Assembly: GCA_017431625.1 (NCBI GenBank)
Contig: JAFRKQ010000004.1
Coordinates: 1-40,244, forward strand
DNA length: 40,244 bases
Reading direction: 5' to 3'
Origin: a bacterium
GTDB taxonomy: Bacteria; Patescibacteriota; Microgenomatia; UBA1400; PJMF01
Positions 15,955 through 23,467 of the stretch are shown here, piece by piece. The first letter of the stretch is position 1; every line of letters begins with the position of its first letter. Both the position numbers and the translations under genes were made by a program. Below the pieces are notes generated by a model. That model was not told the origin of the DNA and did not search any database. It saw only the letters and a program-made list of their open reading frames with translations.

Positions 15955-17754
15955 TCAATTTCCTATTTTTTTGAGCGTTACTATCTTTTGCAAAAGATCA
16001 TTTTTGTGTTTTTCTTGCTCCAGGGTGGGGTCATCAATTTTTTCCAAAGCGGCCAGCTCGCGAGTCAACCCTTCAATTTCTTGAGTGGCAATTAATTGAT
16101 CCAAGACCATTGTTTGCTTTTGCCATTCTTGCCACAAATCAGTTTTTTGCAAAAATTTTAAAAAAGTTTGATTGAGACTCAAAAGCGCCACTTTTTGCTG
16201 GAAGTCTTCTGGCAAACTTTGATGAAAGTCTTTGAGTGTCCCTTGTGGGTGCTGACGATAAAAAGTCTCCCAATACCGACTCAGTTTTTGCAAGGCCGGT
16301 GTTTCCCAGTGAGTTTTGAGCAGATAGTCGCTCCCAGCAGCCACATTTTTTTGGACCCCCAAAAGTTGTAAAAACAAAAACCAAACGTAGTTTTCCAGCC
16401 GTCGCCTTTTGGTGGGTTTGGCTTTGGGCGGCGTCGGCGTCACGGGTGTGCGAGCCGCTGCCAGCAAATTTTTCTCGGCCGACATTTGCCCCCATTGTTG
16501 GATATCCGCCCGGACCACGTCCAAGTCTTGTCCCAAAATGTCAGCCACTTTTTTGAGATAAAACTCGTATTCGAGACGATTGTCGATCAAAGGAAAAACT
16601 TGACCCAATTGTTGGAGGGCTTGCTTTTGGCCATCTATTGTCCGGATATTATTACTCGTGGTAATCACTTGAATAAAAAACTCATACACGCTGACGGCTT
16701 TTTTGACTTGTTCACGCCACGCGGCGGCATCAGCCCGTGCCAGTTCGTCCGGGTCCTTGCCACCAGCCACCATCACCACGCGCAAATCCACCCCGTGTGG
16801 GCGTAGCACTTTGATCGCTTTTTTGGTGGCATTAATACCCGCACCGTCACTATCAAGCGCCAGCAGGACTTTATCGGTGTAGCGAGCAATGAGATTGGCG
16901 TGATCTTCAGTGAGAGCTGAGCCCTTGATCGCACAAACATAGTCCACTCCTGCCTGAGAGCTAGACAGCATGTCAAATTCACCCTCGACGATCAACATCA
17001 TTTTATTTTTGCGAATTTGTCCCGCATGTTCATGCAGGCCATAAAGCATTTTGCCTTTGTGATAAACAATTGTTTCGGGGGTATTGATATATTTACCCTC
17101 ATCCGGATTGGCCACTAGCTGTCGGCCCGAAAAACCCACTATTTGCCCGCGATGATTGCGCAAAGGAAACATCAGCCGCCCGCGAAAAGTGTCATAAATT
17201 CGTCCAGTATCTTTTTGCCGCGCCATCCCACTGGCCACAATTTCTTTGTCGCTAAATTTTTGCGCGTGCAGATGATTGCACAGTGCCTGCCAATCATTGG
17301 GTGCTGCCCCTAGGCCAAAAAGCTTAATTAAAAATTGACTGGTGCCACGAGTTTGCAGGTAATCACGAGCCGGCTTACCCACGGGCTGATCTAAATTTTT
17401 TTGGTAAAACTCCCCCGCCGACTCGAGAACCGCCAGCACTCGCGCTCGCAATTTATCTTCGGGTGTTTGCTGGCGATTGGTGAGTGTCACTCCCGTAAGT
17501 CCCGCTAAATATTCAAGGGCTTCGCGAAAAGTCATCCCTTCATATTTTTCCAAAAAACTAAAAGCATCGCCGCCCTCACCACAACCAAAACATTTATAAA
17601 AGCCCAACTGATCATTGACATGAAAACTCGGCGATTTTTCATGATGAAAAGGGCACAAACCTTTCATGTAAGCACCCGCTGGCGTCAGCTTTACCCTTTG
17701 GCCGATAATCTCACTCAAAACCAGTCGTTCTTTAATGTCTTGTATTTCTGACAT
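15955..17754 (-). CDS. dnaG: DNA primase DnaG
   Basis: DnaG makes the RNA primers for replication. The 599 residues show the N-terminal CHC2 zinc finger (C34, H37 or H38, C55, C58), the catalytic core motif RLMFPLRNHRGQIVGFSGR (~193-211), and a TOPRIM domain with EGEFD (257-261) and DSDGAG (301-306) that binds the metal ions. The ~200-residue C-terminal part is Gln/Lys/Leu-rich and should be the helicase-interaction domain. The true start is ATG 17754 (MSEIQDIKERL), one nt after the comF stop. The frame is open upstream to 18012, but that extension overlaps comF in another frame and is not family-like. It forms an operon with comF. Confidence 0.96.
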   Translation of the reverse strand: MSEIQDIKERLVLSEIIGQRVKLTPAGAYMKGLCPFHHEKSPSFHVNDQLGFYKCFGCGEGGDAFSFLEKYEGMTFREALEYLAGLTGVTLTNRQQTPEDKLRARVLAVLESAGEFYQKNLDQPVGKPARDYLQTRGTSQFLIKLFGLGAAPNDWQALCNHLHAQKFSDKEIVASGMARQKDTGRIYDTFRGRLMFPLRNHRGQIVGFSGRQLVANPDEGKYINTPETIVYHKGKMLYGLHEHAGQIRKNKMMLIVEGEFDMLSSSQAGVDYVCAIKGSALTEDHANLIARYTDKVLLALDSDGAGINATKKAIKVLRPHGVDLRVVMVAGGKDPDELARADAAAWREQVKKAVSVYEFFIQVITTSNNIRTIDGQKQALQQLGQVFPLIDNRLEYEFYLKKVADILGQDLDVVRADIQQWGQMSAEKNLLAAARTPVTPTPPKAKPTKRRRLENYVWFLFLQLLGVQKNVAAGSDYLLKTHWETPALQKLSRYWETFYRQHPQGTLKDFHQSLPEDFQQKVALLSLNQTFLKFLQKTDLWQEWQKQTMVLDQLIATQEIEGLTRELAALEKIDDPTLEQEKHKNDLLQKIVTLKKIGN

Positions 17755-17755
17755 T

Positions 17756-18418
17756 TTAGTCTCCGTGTGCGAGTGCCAAGGCACTGATGTGATTAAAACC
17801 TTGAGCGTGCAACACTCGTGCTGCCTCATTGAGAGTCGCTCCCGAAGTGACCACGTCATCCACCAGCAAAATCCGACATTCACGATCGAGTGGCGAAGCC
17901 ACGGGGGTAAAAATATTTTTGGTTTTTTGCAAACGCTCCGCTTTGTCTTTGCTAAGGGCCTGTTTTTGGCGGTGGACGCTGCGGCGCAAAAGCTGCTGGC
18001 AGGGAATTCCACTCAAACGCGATAGCTCCTTGGCGATCAGCAGTGACTGATTATAGCCACGCTCACGAAATCTTTTTTGGTGTATGGGGATAAAAGTAAT
18101 CACATCGGCCTCAAAATGTCCAAATTGATACAGCCAATAAGCCAGCATAGATGATAAGTCACGCACACCCAAATATTTGTAGTGATGCAAAATTTTTTTG
18201 ACCAAGGGATCGTAAACCAAAAGTGCCCGGATGTCTTGTACATAGACTGGCTCGCCAGCGGCAAAAAGCAACGGCACCAAATTATCAGCCAAAGTAAAAT
18301 CAAGATGCGAATAGCACCGCTCACACACATACTCGCCCATACGACCACAACGCAAACAAAAAGGCGGATAGATTACATCAAGCAACCAGTTGAATATTTT
18401 TTTTATAGCTTTCCACAT
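17756..18418 (-). CDS. comF: ComF family phosphoribosyltransferase-like protein
   Basis: ComF proteins are needed for natural transformation in several bacteria, acting with the DNA-uptake helicase. The 220 residues have an N-terminal four-cysteine zinc finger (CLRC at 21-24, CERC at 32-35) after a short amphipathic/hydrophobic stretch, and the phosphoribosyltransferase signature ILLVDDVVTSGAT (~183-195). TATAAT (18428-18433) is 9 nt before the ATG, so the comF-dnaG mRNA is leaderless or nearly so. The stop TAA and the dnaG ATG are separated by one nt. Confidence 0.94.
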   Translation of the reverse strand: MWKAIKKIFNWLLDVIYPPFCLRCGRMGEYVCERCYSHLDFTLADNLVPLLFAAGEPVYVQDIRALLVYDPLVKKILHHYKYLGVRDLSSMLAYWLYQFGHFEADVITFIPIHQKRFRERGYNQSLLIAKELSRLSGIPCQQLLRRSVHRQKQALSKDKAERLQKTKNIFTPVASPLDRECRILLVDDVVTSGATLNEAARVLHAQGFNHISALALAHGD

Positions 18419-18427
18419 CTACATCTT

Positions 18428-18433
18428 ATTATA
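18428..18433 (-). promoter_or_regulatory. -10 box of comF-dnaG
   Basis: Extended -10 TGATATAAT, 9 nt before ATG 18418, divergent from the pilin promoter at 18470. Confidence 0.55.
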
Positions 18434-18469
18434 TCACAGCTGTTGCTAGTTTGGCGCTACAATTGCCCC

Positions 18470-18498
18470 TTGACAATCACTGCAAAATGTTATATAAT
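18470..18498 (+). promoter_or_regulatory. Promoter of VirB2-like pilin gene 1
   Basis: TTGACA (18470-18475), 17-bp spacer, TATAAT (18493-18498), 8 nt before ATG 18507. Confidence 0.8.
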
Positions 18499-18506
18499 GA
18501 CCTACA

Positions 18507-18926
18507 ATGATAAAAAAATGGCGTTTTGATAAGTTAAAAAGTTTTTTTGTGACCAAAGACAATTCTTTTTGTCCGGCGACAGTTTTGTCAAGCACTGTTT
18601 TTAAGTTGCAAGACATTAATCCCGACGGCAGCGGTGGCTTGCACATTAATTCCAATCCCGGTCTGCTTTTGCGCAATGTTTTGACACTCACCATCACTGT
18701 GGCTGCTTTGTTGACACTTTATCATTTGATCATGGGGGCGATCCACTGGATTCTTTCTGGTGGTGACAAGGGCAAAGTCGAGGACGCGCGCAACCAAATT
18801 TTTGCGGCAGTCATTGGGATTTTGATTTTAGCGTGCACTTGGGCTATTTTCCAACTAGTCCTCACGATTGCTTTTGGCACTGATGCTAGTGGGATTGCTT
18901 TACCCACGCTTGTTGATGGTATTTAA
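18507..18926 (+). CDS. VirB2/TrbC-like pilin family protein 1 (139 aa)
   Basis: The C-terminal half is the conserved two-helix core of the CPR-type T4SS-pilin family. It has a membrane segment (~55-77), then the loop ILSGGDKGKVEDARNQIFAA and a second membrane segment (~95-118). The loop is nearly identical to that of the third copy (ISSGGDKGKVEDARNKI). Oddly, the N-terminus (MIKKWRFDKLKSFFVTKDNS) lacks the clear signal peptide of copies 2 and 3, so processing may differ or it may stay in the membrane. It is a single gene, leaderless, facing dusB. In VirB2-type systems such proteins form pili; whether these polymerise is unknown. Confidence 0.82.
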   Translation: MIKKWRFDKLKSFFVTKDNSFCPATVLSSTVFKLQDINPDGSGGLHINSNPGLLLRNVLTLTITVAALLTLYHLIMGAIHWILSGGDKGKVEDARNQIFAAVIGILILACTWAIFQLVLTIAFGTDASGIALPTLVDGI

Positions 18927-18960
18927 AATTATTCGTATTTGTTTTCGCCAAGGTGAGACT

Positions 18961-19012
18961 GCCGAGCTCCGCACATAGCTCGGCACTAGAGTGCACAGCT
19001 CCGCGCGGAGCT
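18961..19012. repeat. REP-like GC-rich palindromic element
   Basis: Hairpin GCCGAGCT (18961-18968) / AGCTCGGC (18977-18984), then the perfect palindrome AGCTCCGCGCGGAGCT (18997-19012). It sits between the convergent pilin 1 and dusB genes, so it could act as a bidirectional terminator or a 3'-end stabiliser. Confidence 0.6.
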
Positions 19013-19035
19013 CGGCAACAAAATAGTATTGATTT

Positions 19036-19986
19036 TTATTTAATTAATGGTTGCAAGATCGTCTCCACCTGTGCGGGACTTTCAGCTTGCATCAGCTGTG
19101 AGCGCCAACTTTTGGCTTCCGGGAAATTAGCAATGTAAGCCGCTAGATGTTTGCGCATCGGCACAAAAGAATACTTATGGCGCGTGTGATATAAATCGGC
19201 AAAAAGTTGGCTGTGCTCAATGGCGACTTGCGCGCGCTCACTTAATGAGGGCACATGATCGGTAAAAACCCACGGATTGCCCAAAGCCGCCCGACCAATT
19301 AAAGCGCCGTCTAGTCCATAGTCGTGAATCGCTTGTAGGGCCTGTGCGCGTGAGTGAAGATCGCCATTGCCAAAAAGCAATGTGGACGGCGACAGCTGAT
19401 CGCGATACTGGACCATACGGCCGATAGTCTCCCAATCAGCGGTGCCGGTATAGCCTTGTTTGAGCGTGCGACCGTGAATCGTTAGGCGCGCTGGATGGAG
19501 TGTGAGTAAAAATGGGATCCAGTCATCGGCGCTGTTGTGTTCATAACCAATTCTGGTTTTGATACTGACTGGCAACTCAGGCTTAAGCTCACGCACAGTC
19601 TTTTGGACACAGCCAACAATCTCACGCGCCAGCTCGGGAGTCTTGATCATTGACGCCCCCGCTCCAGAATGAACTACTGTTTTGGCCGGACAACCAAAAT
19701 TAATCTCCACGCCACTAAAACCCAAAGCGATAATGTCACGGGTGCACTCGGCGAAATAAGCCGGTGTGACGCCGTAAATCTGTGCAATCAATGGCTGTTC
19801 GCGCGCATCAAACTGCAAATCCGCCAGCAACCGTTCACGGGCGTGATGCCAGCCCTCAACATTGACAAACTCAGTCGTCAACAAATCAGGCTGACCATAC
19901 TTTTTGGTGATCAAACGCATAGCTTGATCAGTGACCCCATCCATCGGGCTCAAACCAAGTTGTGGTGGCACTGCTGACACTTGCAT
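19036..19986 (-). CDS. dusB: tRNA-dihydrouridine synthase
   Basis: This flavoenzyme reduces uridines in the tRNA D-loop. The 316 residues start with the FMN-barrel motif LGLSPMDGVTDQAMR and include the catalytic cysteine in NFGCPAKTVVHSGAGA (C99) and the barrel segment FGNGDLHSRAQA. The length is usual. Which Dus subfamily it belongs to (DusA, B or C) cannot be decided firmly; DusB is the usual bacterial ancestor. ATG 19986 follows an AT-rich region with TATATA just 2 nt before the ATG (TTGACG 17 bp further up). It lies antisense between pilin genes 1 and 2. Confidence 0.92.
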   Translation of the reverse strand: MQVSAVPPQLGLSPMDGVTDQAMRLITKKYGQPDLLTTEFVNVEGWHHARERLLADLQFDAREQPLIAQIYGVTPAYFAECTRDIIALGFSGVEINFGCPAKTVVHSGAGASMIKTPELAREIVGCVQKTVRELKPELPVSIKTRIGYEHNSADDWIPFLLTLHPARLTIHGRTLKQGYTGTADWETIGRMVQYRDQLSPSTLLFGNGDLHSRAQALQAIHDYGLDGALIGRAALGNPWVFTDHVPSLSERAQVAIEHSQLFADLYHTRHKYSFVPMRKHLAAYIANFPEAKSWRSQLMQAESPAQVETILQPLIK

Positions 19987-20083
19987 ACTATATATAATAG
20001 TATATCATACGCGTCAAGTAAAAGCATCATGCCTGCCAAGGCAAGTCAACTTATCATTGACGCGGCTGTTTGTCAGTTGCCTC

Positions 20084-20112
20084 TTGTCAGCGGGCTCCTG
20101 CTGGTGTATAAT
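20084..20112 (+). promoter_or_regulatory. Promoter of VirB2-like pilin gene 2
   Basis: TTGTCA (20084-20089), 17-bp spacer, TATAAT (20107-20112), 7 nt before ATG 20120; leaderless type. Confidence 0.7.
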
Positions 20113-20119
20113 AGGGTCA

Positions 20120-20515
20120 ATGTGGAAAAAGTTTACTCAGCGGTTTTTGGTGATAGTCAGTAGTTGCTGGCTACTGGGTGCGGGTTGCTTATCGGCAGTT
20201 CATGCTTACGGTCTTGGTGAGTTTGCCCCCTACTCCTCAGCGCCCGCTGATGCCAATCATGCTGGCCAGAGTATCGTGCAGATCGTCATTGTGGTGGCCG
20301 CTTTACTCACCTTGGGTTATTTGATCTGGGGCGCGATCGACTTGATCAAAGCTGGCAGCGACAAAAGCAAGCTGGAAGCAGCTCGCAATAAGATGCTTTA
20401 TGCGGTTATTGGCATTCTGATACTCGCCTCAACTTGGGCGGTCTACGAACTAGTCATTAAAGTCACCCTTGGTTCTAATCTTAGTGACGTCAAGCTGGAA
20501 AAGCTCAACAATTAG
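20120..20515 (+). CDS. VirB2/TrbC-like pilin family protein 2 (131 aa)
   Basis: The start is ATG 20120 (MWKKFTQRFLVIV), chosen from the promoter; the frame is open further upstream but that stretch is promoter and dusB upstream DNA. The protein has a signal peptide ending near AVHA, a short mature N-terminus, and the two-TM pilin core with the loop IKAGSDKSKLEAARNKM between the membrane segments. Its core is more diverged from copies 1 and 3, with Ser-Asp-Lys-Ser replacing Gly-Asp-Lys-Gly. Two cysteines lie in the signal region. It probably forms a functional set with the neighbouring copies. Confidence 0.82.
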   Translation: MWKKFTQRFLVIVSSCWLLGAGCLSAVHAYGLGEFAPYSSAPADANHAGQSIVQIVIVVAALLTLGYLIWGAIDLIKAGSDKSKLEAARNKMLYAVIGILILASTWAVYELVIKVTLGSNLSDVKLEKLNN

Positions 20516-20643
20516 TGTTGTTTATTGTGTCCCTTTGATTTTTTGCTCATTTTTGTGTATATATGAGACATTATGAGGATTTTTTTTGCACAAATTTGCT
20601 GACAAATCCGTAAAATTGCTCTCATTTTTTCTCAAAATGGGTG

Positions 20644-20649
20644 TATAAT
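20644..20649 (+). promoter_or_regulatory. -10 box of VirB2-like pilin gene 3
   Basis: TATAAT about 74 nt upstream of ATG 20723, with no good -35 box at the standard distance. Of the three pilin genes, only this one has a real 5' leader. Confidence 0.5.
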
Positions 20650-20660
20650 ATATCAAAGCA

Positions 20661-20702
20661 TCATTTAGACTCTAAAATTGTTAAATTTTCGATGCTAAAT
20701 GA
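20661..20702 (+). other. Hairpin in the leader of pilin gene 3
   Basis: Outer stem TCATTTAG (20661-20668) / CTAAATGA (20695-20702) encloses an inner AAAATT / AATTTT stem (20674-20679 / 2084-89 within the same block). It lies just after the predicted transcription start and before the Shine-Dalgarno AAAGG (20717-20721). It may stabilise the mRNA. Confidence 0.45.
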
Positions 20703-20722
20703 ATAAAAACTAAAAGAAAGGC

Positions 20723-21145
20723 ATGATGAAAAGCTTTTTGAAAAAATGCGCTGCCAGTGTCGGAATGGCGGTGATTGCGACCGCAGGGATGCTCTCACCG
20801 GTCATGGCAGAAGATGCCAGGGATTTACTCAAAAACATGGATCCTACCCAAAACAACAGTGGCATCAAAATCTCTGCCAATGCTGGCCAATTGGCGCGCA
20901 ATATTATTACTATTGTCTTTATCGTGGCTGCTGTGATGACTCTTTTTTATCTCATCATGGGGGCGATCAATTGGATTAGCTCTGGTGGCGATAAGGGTAA
21001 AGTGGAAGACGCCCGTAACAAGATTACCTCTGCCGTCATTGGTCTTTTGATCTTAGCGGCCGCTTGGGCGATCTACCAGTTGGTGATCACCATTGCTTTT
21101 GGCACCAACAGCGGCGGGATTACTATCCCCTATTTAGCAAGCTGA
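20723..21145 (+). CDS. VirB2/TrbC-like pilin family protein 3 (140 aa)
   Basis: This copy has the most typical form. A signal peptide (MMKSFLKKCAASVGMAVIAT...) probably cleaves after SPVMA. About 35 mature polar residues follow, then membrane segment 1, the loop ISSGGDKGKVEDARNKI and membrane segment 2. The end (GTNSGGITIPYL) closely matches copy 1 (GTDASGIALPTL). There are two adjacent ATGs; the second, at 20726, is better spaced from AAAGG. Its long leader, Shine-Dalgarno site and perfect UUCG-loop terminator suggest this is the abundantly expressed, major subunit, while copies 1 and 2 are leaderless; that is inference. Confidence 0.88.
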   Translation: MMKSFLKKCAASVGMAVIATAGMLSPVMAEDARDLLKNMDPTQNNSGIKISANAGQLARNIITIVFIVAAVMTLFYLIMGAINWISSGGDKGKVEDARNKITSAVIGLLILAAAWAIYQLVITIAFGTNSGGITIPYLAS

Positions 21146-21170
21146 TTTCTTCTCATTCTCATTCCATAAA

Positions 21171-21199
21171 AATCTCGAACTTCGGTTCGAGATTTTTTT
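21171..21199 (+). terminator. Intrinsic terminator of pilin gene 3
   Basis: Perfect 10-bp stem AATCTCGAAC / GTTCGAGATT closed by a TTCG tetraloop and followed by T residues. Confidence 0.95.
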
Positions 21200-21215
21200 A
21201 TTGATAATATTTGCA

Positions 21216-21400
21216 AGGGTATTGTGGTCTATTGACTACAATTTGACAATCAAGGGGTTAATTTTACGGGCCCGTCTTAAAGCCCTCTCACCTACGGCCG
21301 GCGATGGTATTTATCCACTCTCACCCATGCCCATGCCGTGGCTACATTATTGCCTAGTCACACCATGCTACCTCAAAGTAAATAGTCGTGAGCATACACT
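21216..21400. other. Gene-free, hairpin-rich stretch; possible small RNA
   Basis: The 260 bp between two terminators hold no convincing gene. Inverted repeats are present: ATTGTGGTC / GACTACAAT near 21219-21242, and an imperfect long hairpin formed by CATG..GTGGCTA / TAGTCAC..CATG near 21332-21366. The latter pairs through a G-U wobble in plus-strand RNA but an A-C mismatch on the other strand. I find no clear promoter and no match to an RNA family I know. Confidence 0.25.
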
Positions 21401-21402
21401 CA

Positions 21403-21438
21403 CAACAAAAACCGCCGGTATCATTCCCGAGCGGTTTT
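21403..21438 (-). terminator. Terminator of the DsbA-like gene
   Basis: Stem AAAACCGC / GCGGTTTT (21408-21415 / 21431-21438) extended by CGG / CCG. On the minus strand it is followed by TTTTTGTT. It could also stop plus-strand transcripts. Confidence 0.75.
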
Positions 21439-21459
21439 GATAATCTTATGTCAGCGCGA

Positions 21460-22587
21460 TTATTCTTCTGCCGCTGGCTCCTGACAAAAATCAGGCTCCT
21501 CACTGCTAGCACAGCAGATGATCTTTTTGTACGCATCCGCTACCCGTTGACCACCACCAAACTCCACATCAGAGACAGGATCAGTGTCATTGAGGAAGAA
21601 ACTTGGAGTGCCACTCACTTGCAACTCATTAGCTCTGGCGATATCAGCTTTGATAATTCCCAAGCCACGCTCCTCACTAGCCATACAGGCATTAACACTG
21701 GTGGCATCCACACCCGCTTGAGTCATACAAGCTTGAGTCTCACCACCATCGGAAATACAGGCGATATAAGGCCAGAAAACGTCATGCTGCTCACTTTGGA
21801 TACAGACTTGGCGAGTATTTTCCTCCCCTGCTTCTGGACTGCCCAAAAAGCCGATGATGTTATCGCCATCAACAGTACCCGCATAATGGAGACGGATTTG
21901 TTCACCCAAAGCCGGGTTTTCTTCCACCGCTTGAGCAATTTGGACCTCTGCTTGTTTACAATAGCCGCACTCAGATGACACGTAAACATCCAAAACTGGA
22001 TGCTCTGATTTGGTCAACTGTTCGCACGACTGTGCCATAGTAGCACTACTATCAGTACTGCCGCTCTCGCCCAAGAGTTCATCGACATCATAACCATCCA
22101 CAAAGAATGTCTTAGCATCGCGGGTAATATAAGAAGTGAACTCTTCCTCATATTCCTCAAATTTGATGGTAAAGCGATAAACACCAGACTGATTGACCGG
22201 TTTACCGATCTCCTCCAGCGTCATGCCGCCACCCAAGGGCTCGACAATTTCCGGCAATTTGGCCTGAAGTTTGCTAATTTGGTACATCTCAACCGCTTTC
22301 CAGCCGATCAAAACGACCGCTAAAGTCAAAACGACTGCTCCACAAAAGACCCCCCAAGGGAAAGCTGACTCTTGGGATTTGTTTTTGGCCTCGGCCTCGA
22401 GCCGAGCCAACTCCAAACGAGCTTGTTCGACCACGTCGAGTTTGGCTGAGTCCTCTGCTTGTTTGCCGGGACGACCAACTTTCGCTTTGGTCGCCTTATC
22501 CTTTTTTACTTCTTTGACCTCGCTATTTTTAGCGGCAGTCTCATTGCTTTTTTTTGGCATATTCATTAAAATATCACTGTCTATCAA
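21460..22587 (-). CDS. Membrane-anchored DsbA-like thiol oxidoreductase
   Basis: This should catalyse or shuffle disulfides in exported proteins. The 375 residues comprise a highly charged Lys/Glu/Ala cytoplasmic N-terminus (~1-74), one membrane segment (~76-97), an extracytoplasmic linker (~100-195) and a thioredoxin/DsbA domain with active site CGYC (207-210) and the cis-proline loop SGTPSFFLN (~325-333). At least eight further cysteines (for example 188, 262, 277, 287, 301, 358, 359, 368) are unusual and may be structural. Starts at 22587, 22566 and 22560 are all possible; ATG 22560 has a weak TATTTT 7 nt upstream. Likely clients are the Cys-rich secreted protein at 33015 and perhaps pilins; this is inference. 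Confidence 0.88.
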   Translation of the reverse strand: MIDSDILMNMPKKSNETAAKNSEVKEVKKDKATKAKVGRPGKQAEDSAKLDVVEQARLELARLEAEAKNKSQESAFPWGVFCGAVVLTLAVVLIGWKAVEMYQISKLQAKLPEIVEPLGGGMTLEEIGKPVNQSGVYRFTIKFEEYEEEFTSYITRDAKTFFVDGYDVDELLGESGSTDSSATMAQSCEQLTKSEHPVLDVYVSSECGYCKQAEVQIAQAVEENPALGEQIRLHYAGTVDGDNIIGFLGSPEAGEENTRQVCIQSEQHDVFWPYIACISDGGETQACMTQAGVDATSVNACMASEERGLGIIKADIARANELQVSGTPSFFLNDTDPVSDVEFGGGQRVADAYKKIICCASSEEPDFCQEPAAEE

Positions 22588-22765
22588 TCATTTCTGTTTG
22601 ACCAACACGATATTTTCATCCTTTCTACTGCTTTTTACTAACTTTTAGCAAGTAGTTGTAATTTATAATATTTTTCGCAAAAGTCAAGAGGCAATTTTGG
22701 TCACTTGACAGTGTCGTCACCATTTTACCAGCTGATTGTGAAAATAATGTTAAAAAGACGTTTGC

Positions 22766-22794
22766 TTGACACACACGAGATTTGTTGTTAAAAT
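22766..22794 (+). promoter_or_regulatory. Promoter of the PilN/PilO-like operon
   Basis: TTGACA (22766-22771), 17-bp spacer, TAAAAT (22789-22794), 6 nt before ATG 22801; leaderless first gene. Confidence 0.85.
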
Positions 22795-22800
22795 GTTTGT

Positions 22801-23460
22801 ATGTTTGACTTAGATTTGGGAAGTTTAGGAAGTATTTTTGGTCGGCGTTCTCGTAGCATTAATTTTATCACGGTCAAAAAAGATCACATGGCTGCTGGCC
22901 TACAGATCGCTATTAATTGGGGCTTGGTGATCACGATCCTGGTGGCTATCACTTTGTGGATCGCCACTGGAGTGGAGTATTATCTGCGCCGTACACTCAA
23001 TGATCTCAATACCAATGTAGCTAGTATCGGTAACGAGGTTTTGAGCAAAAAAGATCGGCTTAAAGGCAATAATATTCGCTTTGAAAGTAAATATTTGGCC
23101 ATCAGCCAAAAACTCAATCGCTATTATCTTTTGGCTAATGACGAAAAAATGGTGGACTTGTTTGGGATTTTATCATCAATATTGCCAGACGGCATGCGTG
23201 CTACCACCCTCACTATCCAGCCTCACACCGTTCGGATGGTGTTTTTCATTTCTGGCGATGAAGAATATCAAGCCTTGGTGGATTTTGCTGCCAATCTGCA
23301 GTGGCTAGCTACCAATTCTTCCTTTCAGGACGGCAAAAAGCTCATTATGGAGGAGCCGGCTATTAGTGAGATTGCCATGGCTTCTGATCGTGCCAGTGGT
23401 GGCACCGGCTTGGAAATGTCTTTTAGCTTTGATTATTCGATTGAACAGGCGCAGGAGTGA
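22801..23460 (+). CDS. PilN-like type IV pilus assembly protein
   Basis: This 219-residue bitopic protein has a cytoplasmic N-terminus (about 38 residues), one membrane segment (~38-60, GLVITILVAITLWIATGVEY), a coiled-coil stretch and a small alpha/beta domain. That is the layout of PilN, which links the cytoplasmic PilM ring to PilO on the outer face. Sequence similarity to PilN is only by pattern, so the call rests on topology plus its partner gene. It is followed 7 nt later by the PilO-like gene. No PilM gene is in the window. Confidence 0.6.
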   Translation: MFDLDLGSLGSIFGRRSRSINFITVKKDHMAAGLQIAINWGLVITILVAITLWIATGVEYYLRRTLNDLNTNVASIGNEVLSKKDRLKGNNIRFESKYLAISQKLNRYYLLANDEKMVDLFGILSSILPDGMRATTLTIQPHTVRMVFFISGDEEYQALVDFAANLQWLATNSSFQDGKKLIMEEPAISEIAMASDRASGGTGLEMSFSFDYSIEQAQE

Positions 23461-23467
23461 GGACATC

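Noticed and set aside
17755-18012. 86-residue N-terminal extension of DnaG
   Set aside because: It overlaps comF out of frame, does not resemble primase, and the ATG at 17754 sits one nt after the comF stop.
21201-21440. 79-residue frame between pilin gene 3 and the DsbA-like gene
   Set aside because: No Shine-Dalgarno or -10 box fits the start, the composition is not protein-like, and it spans hairpins and a terminator.
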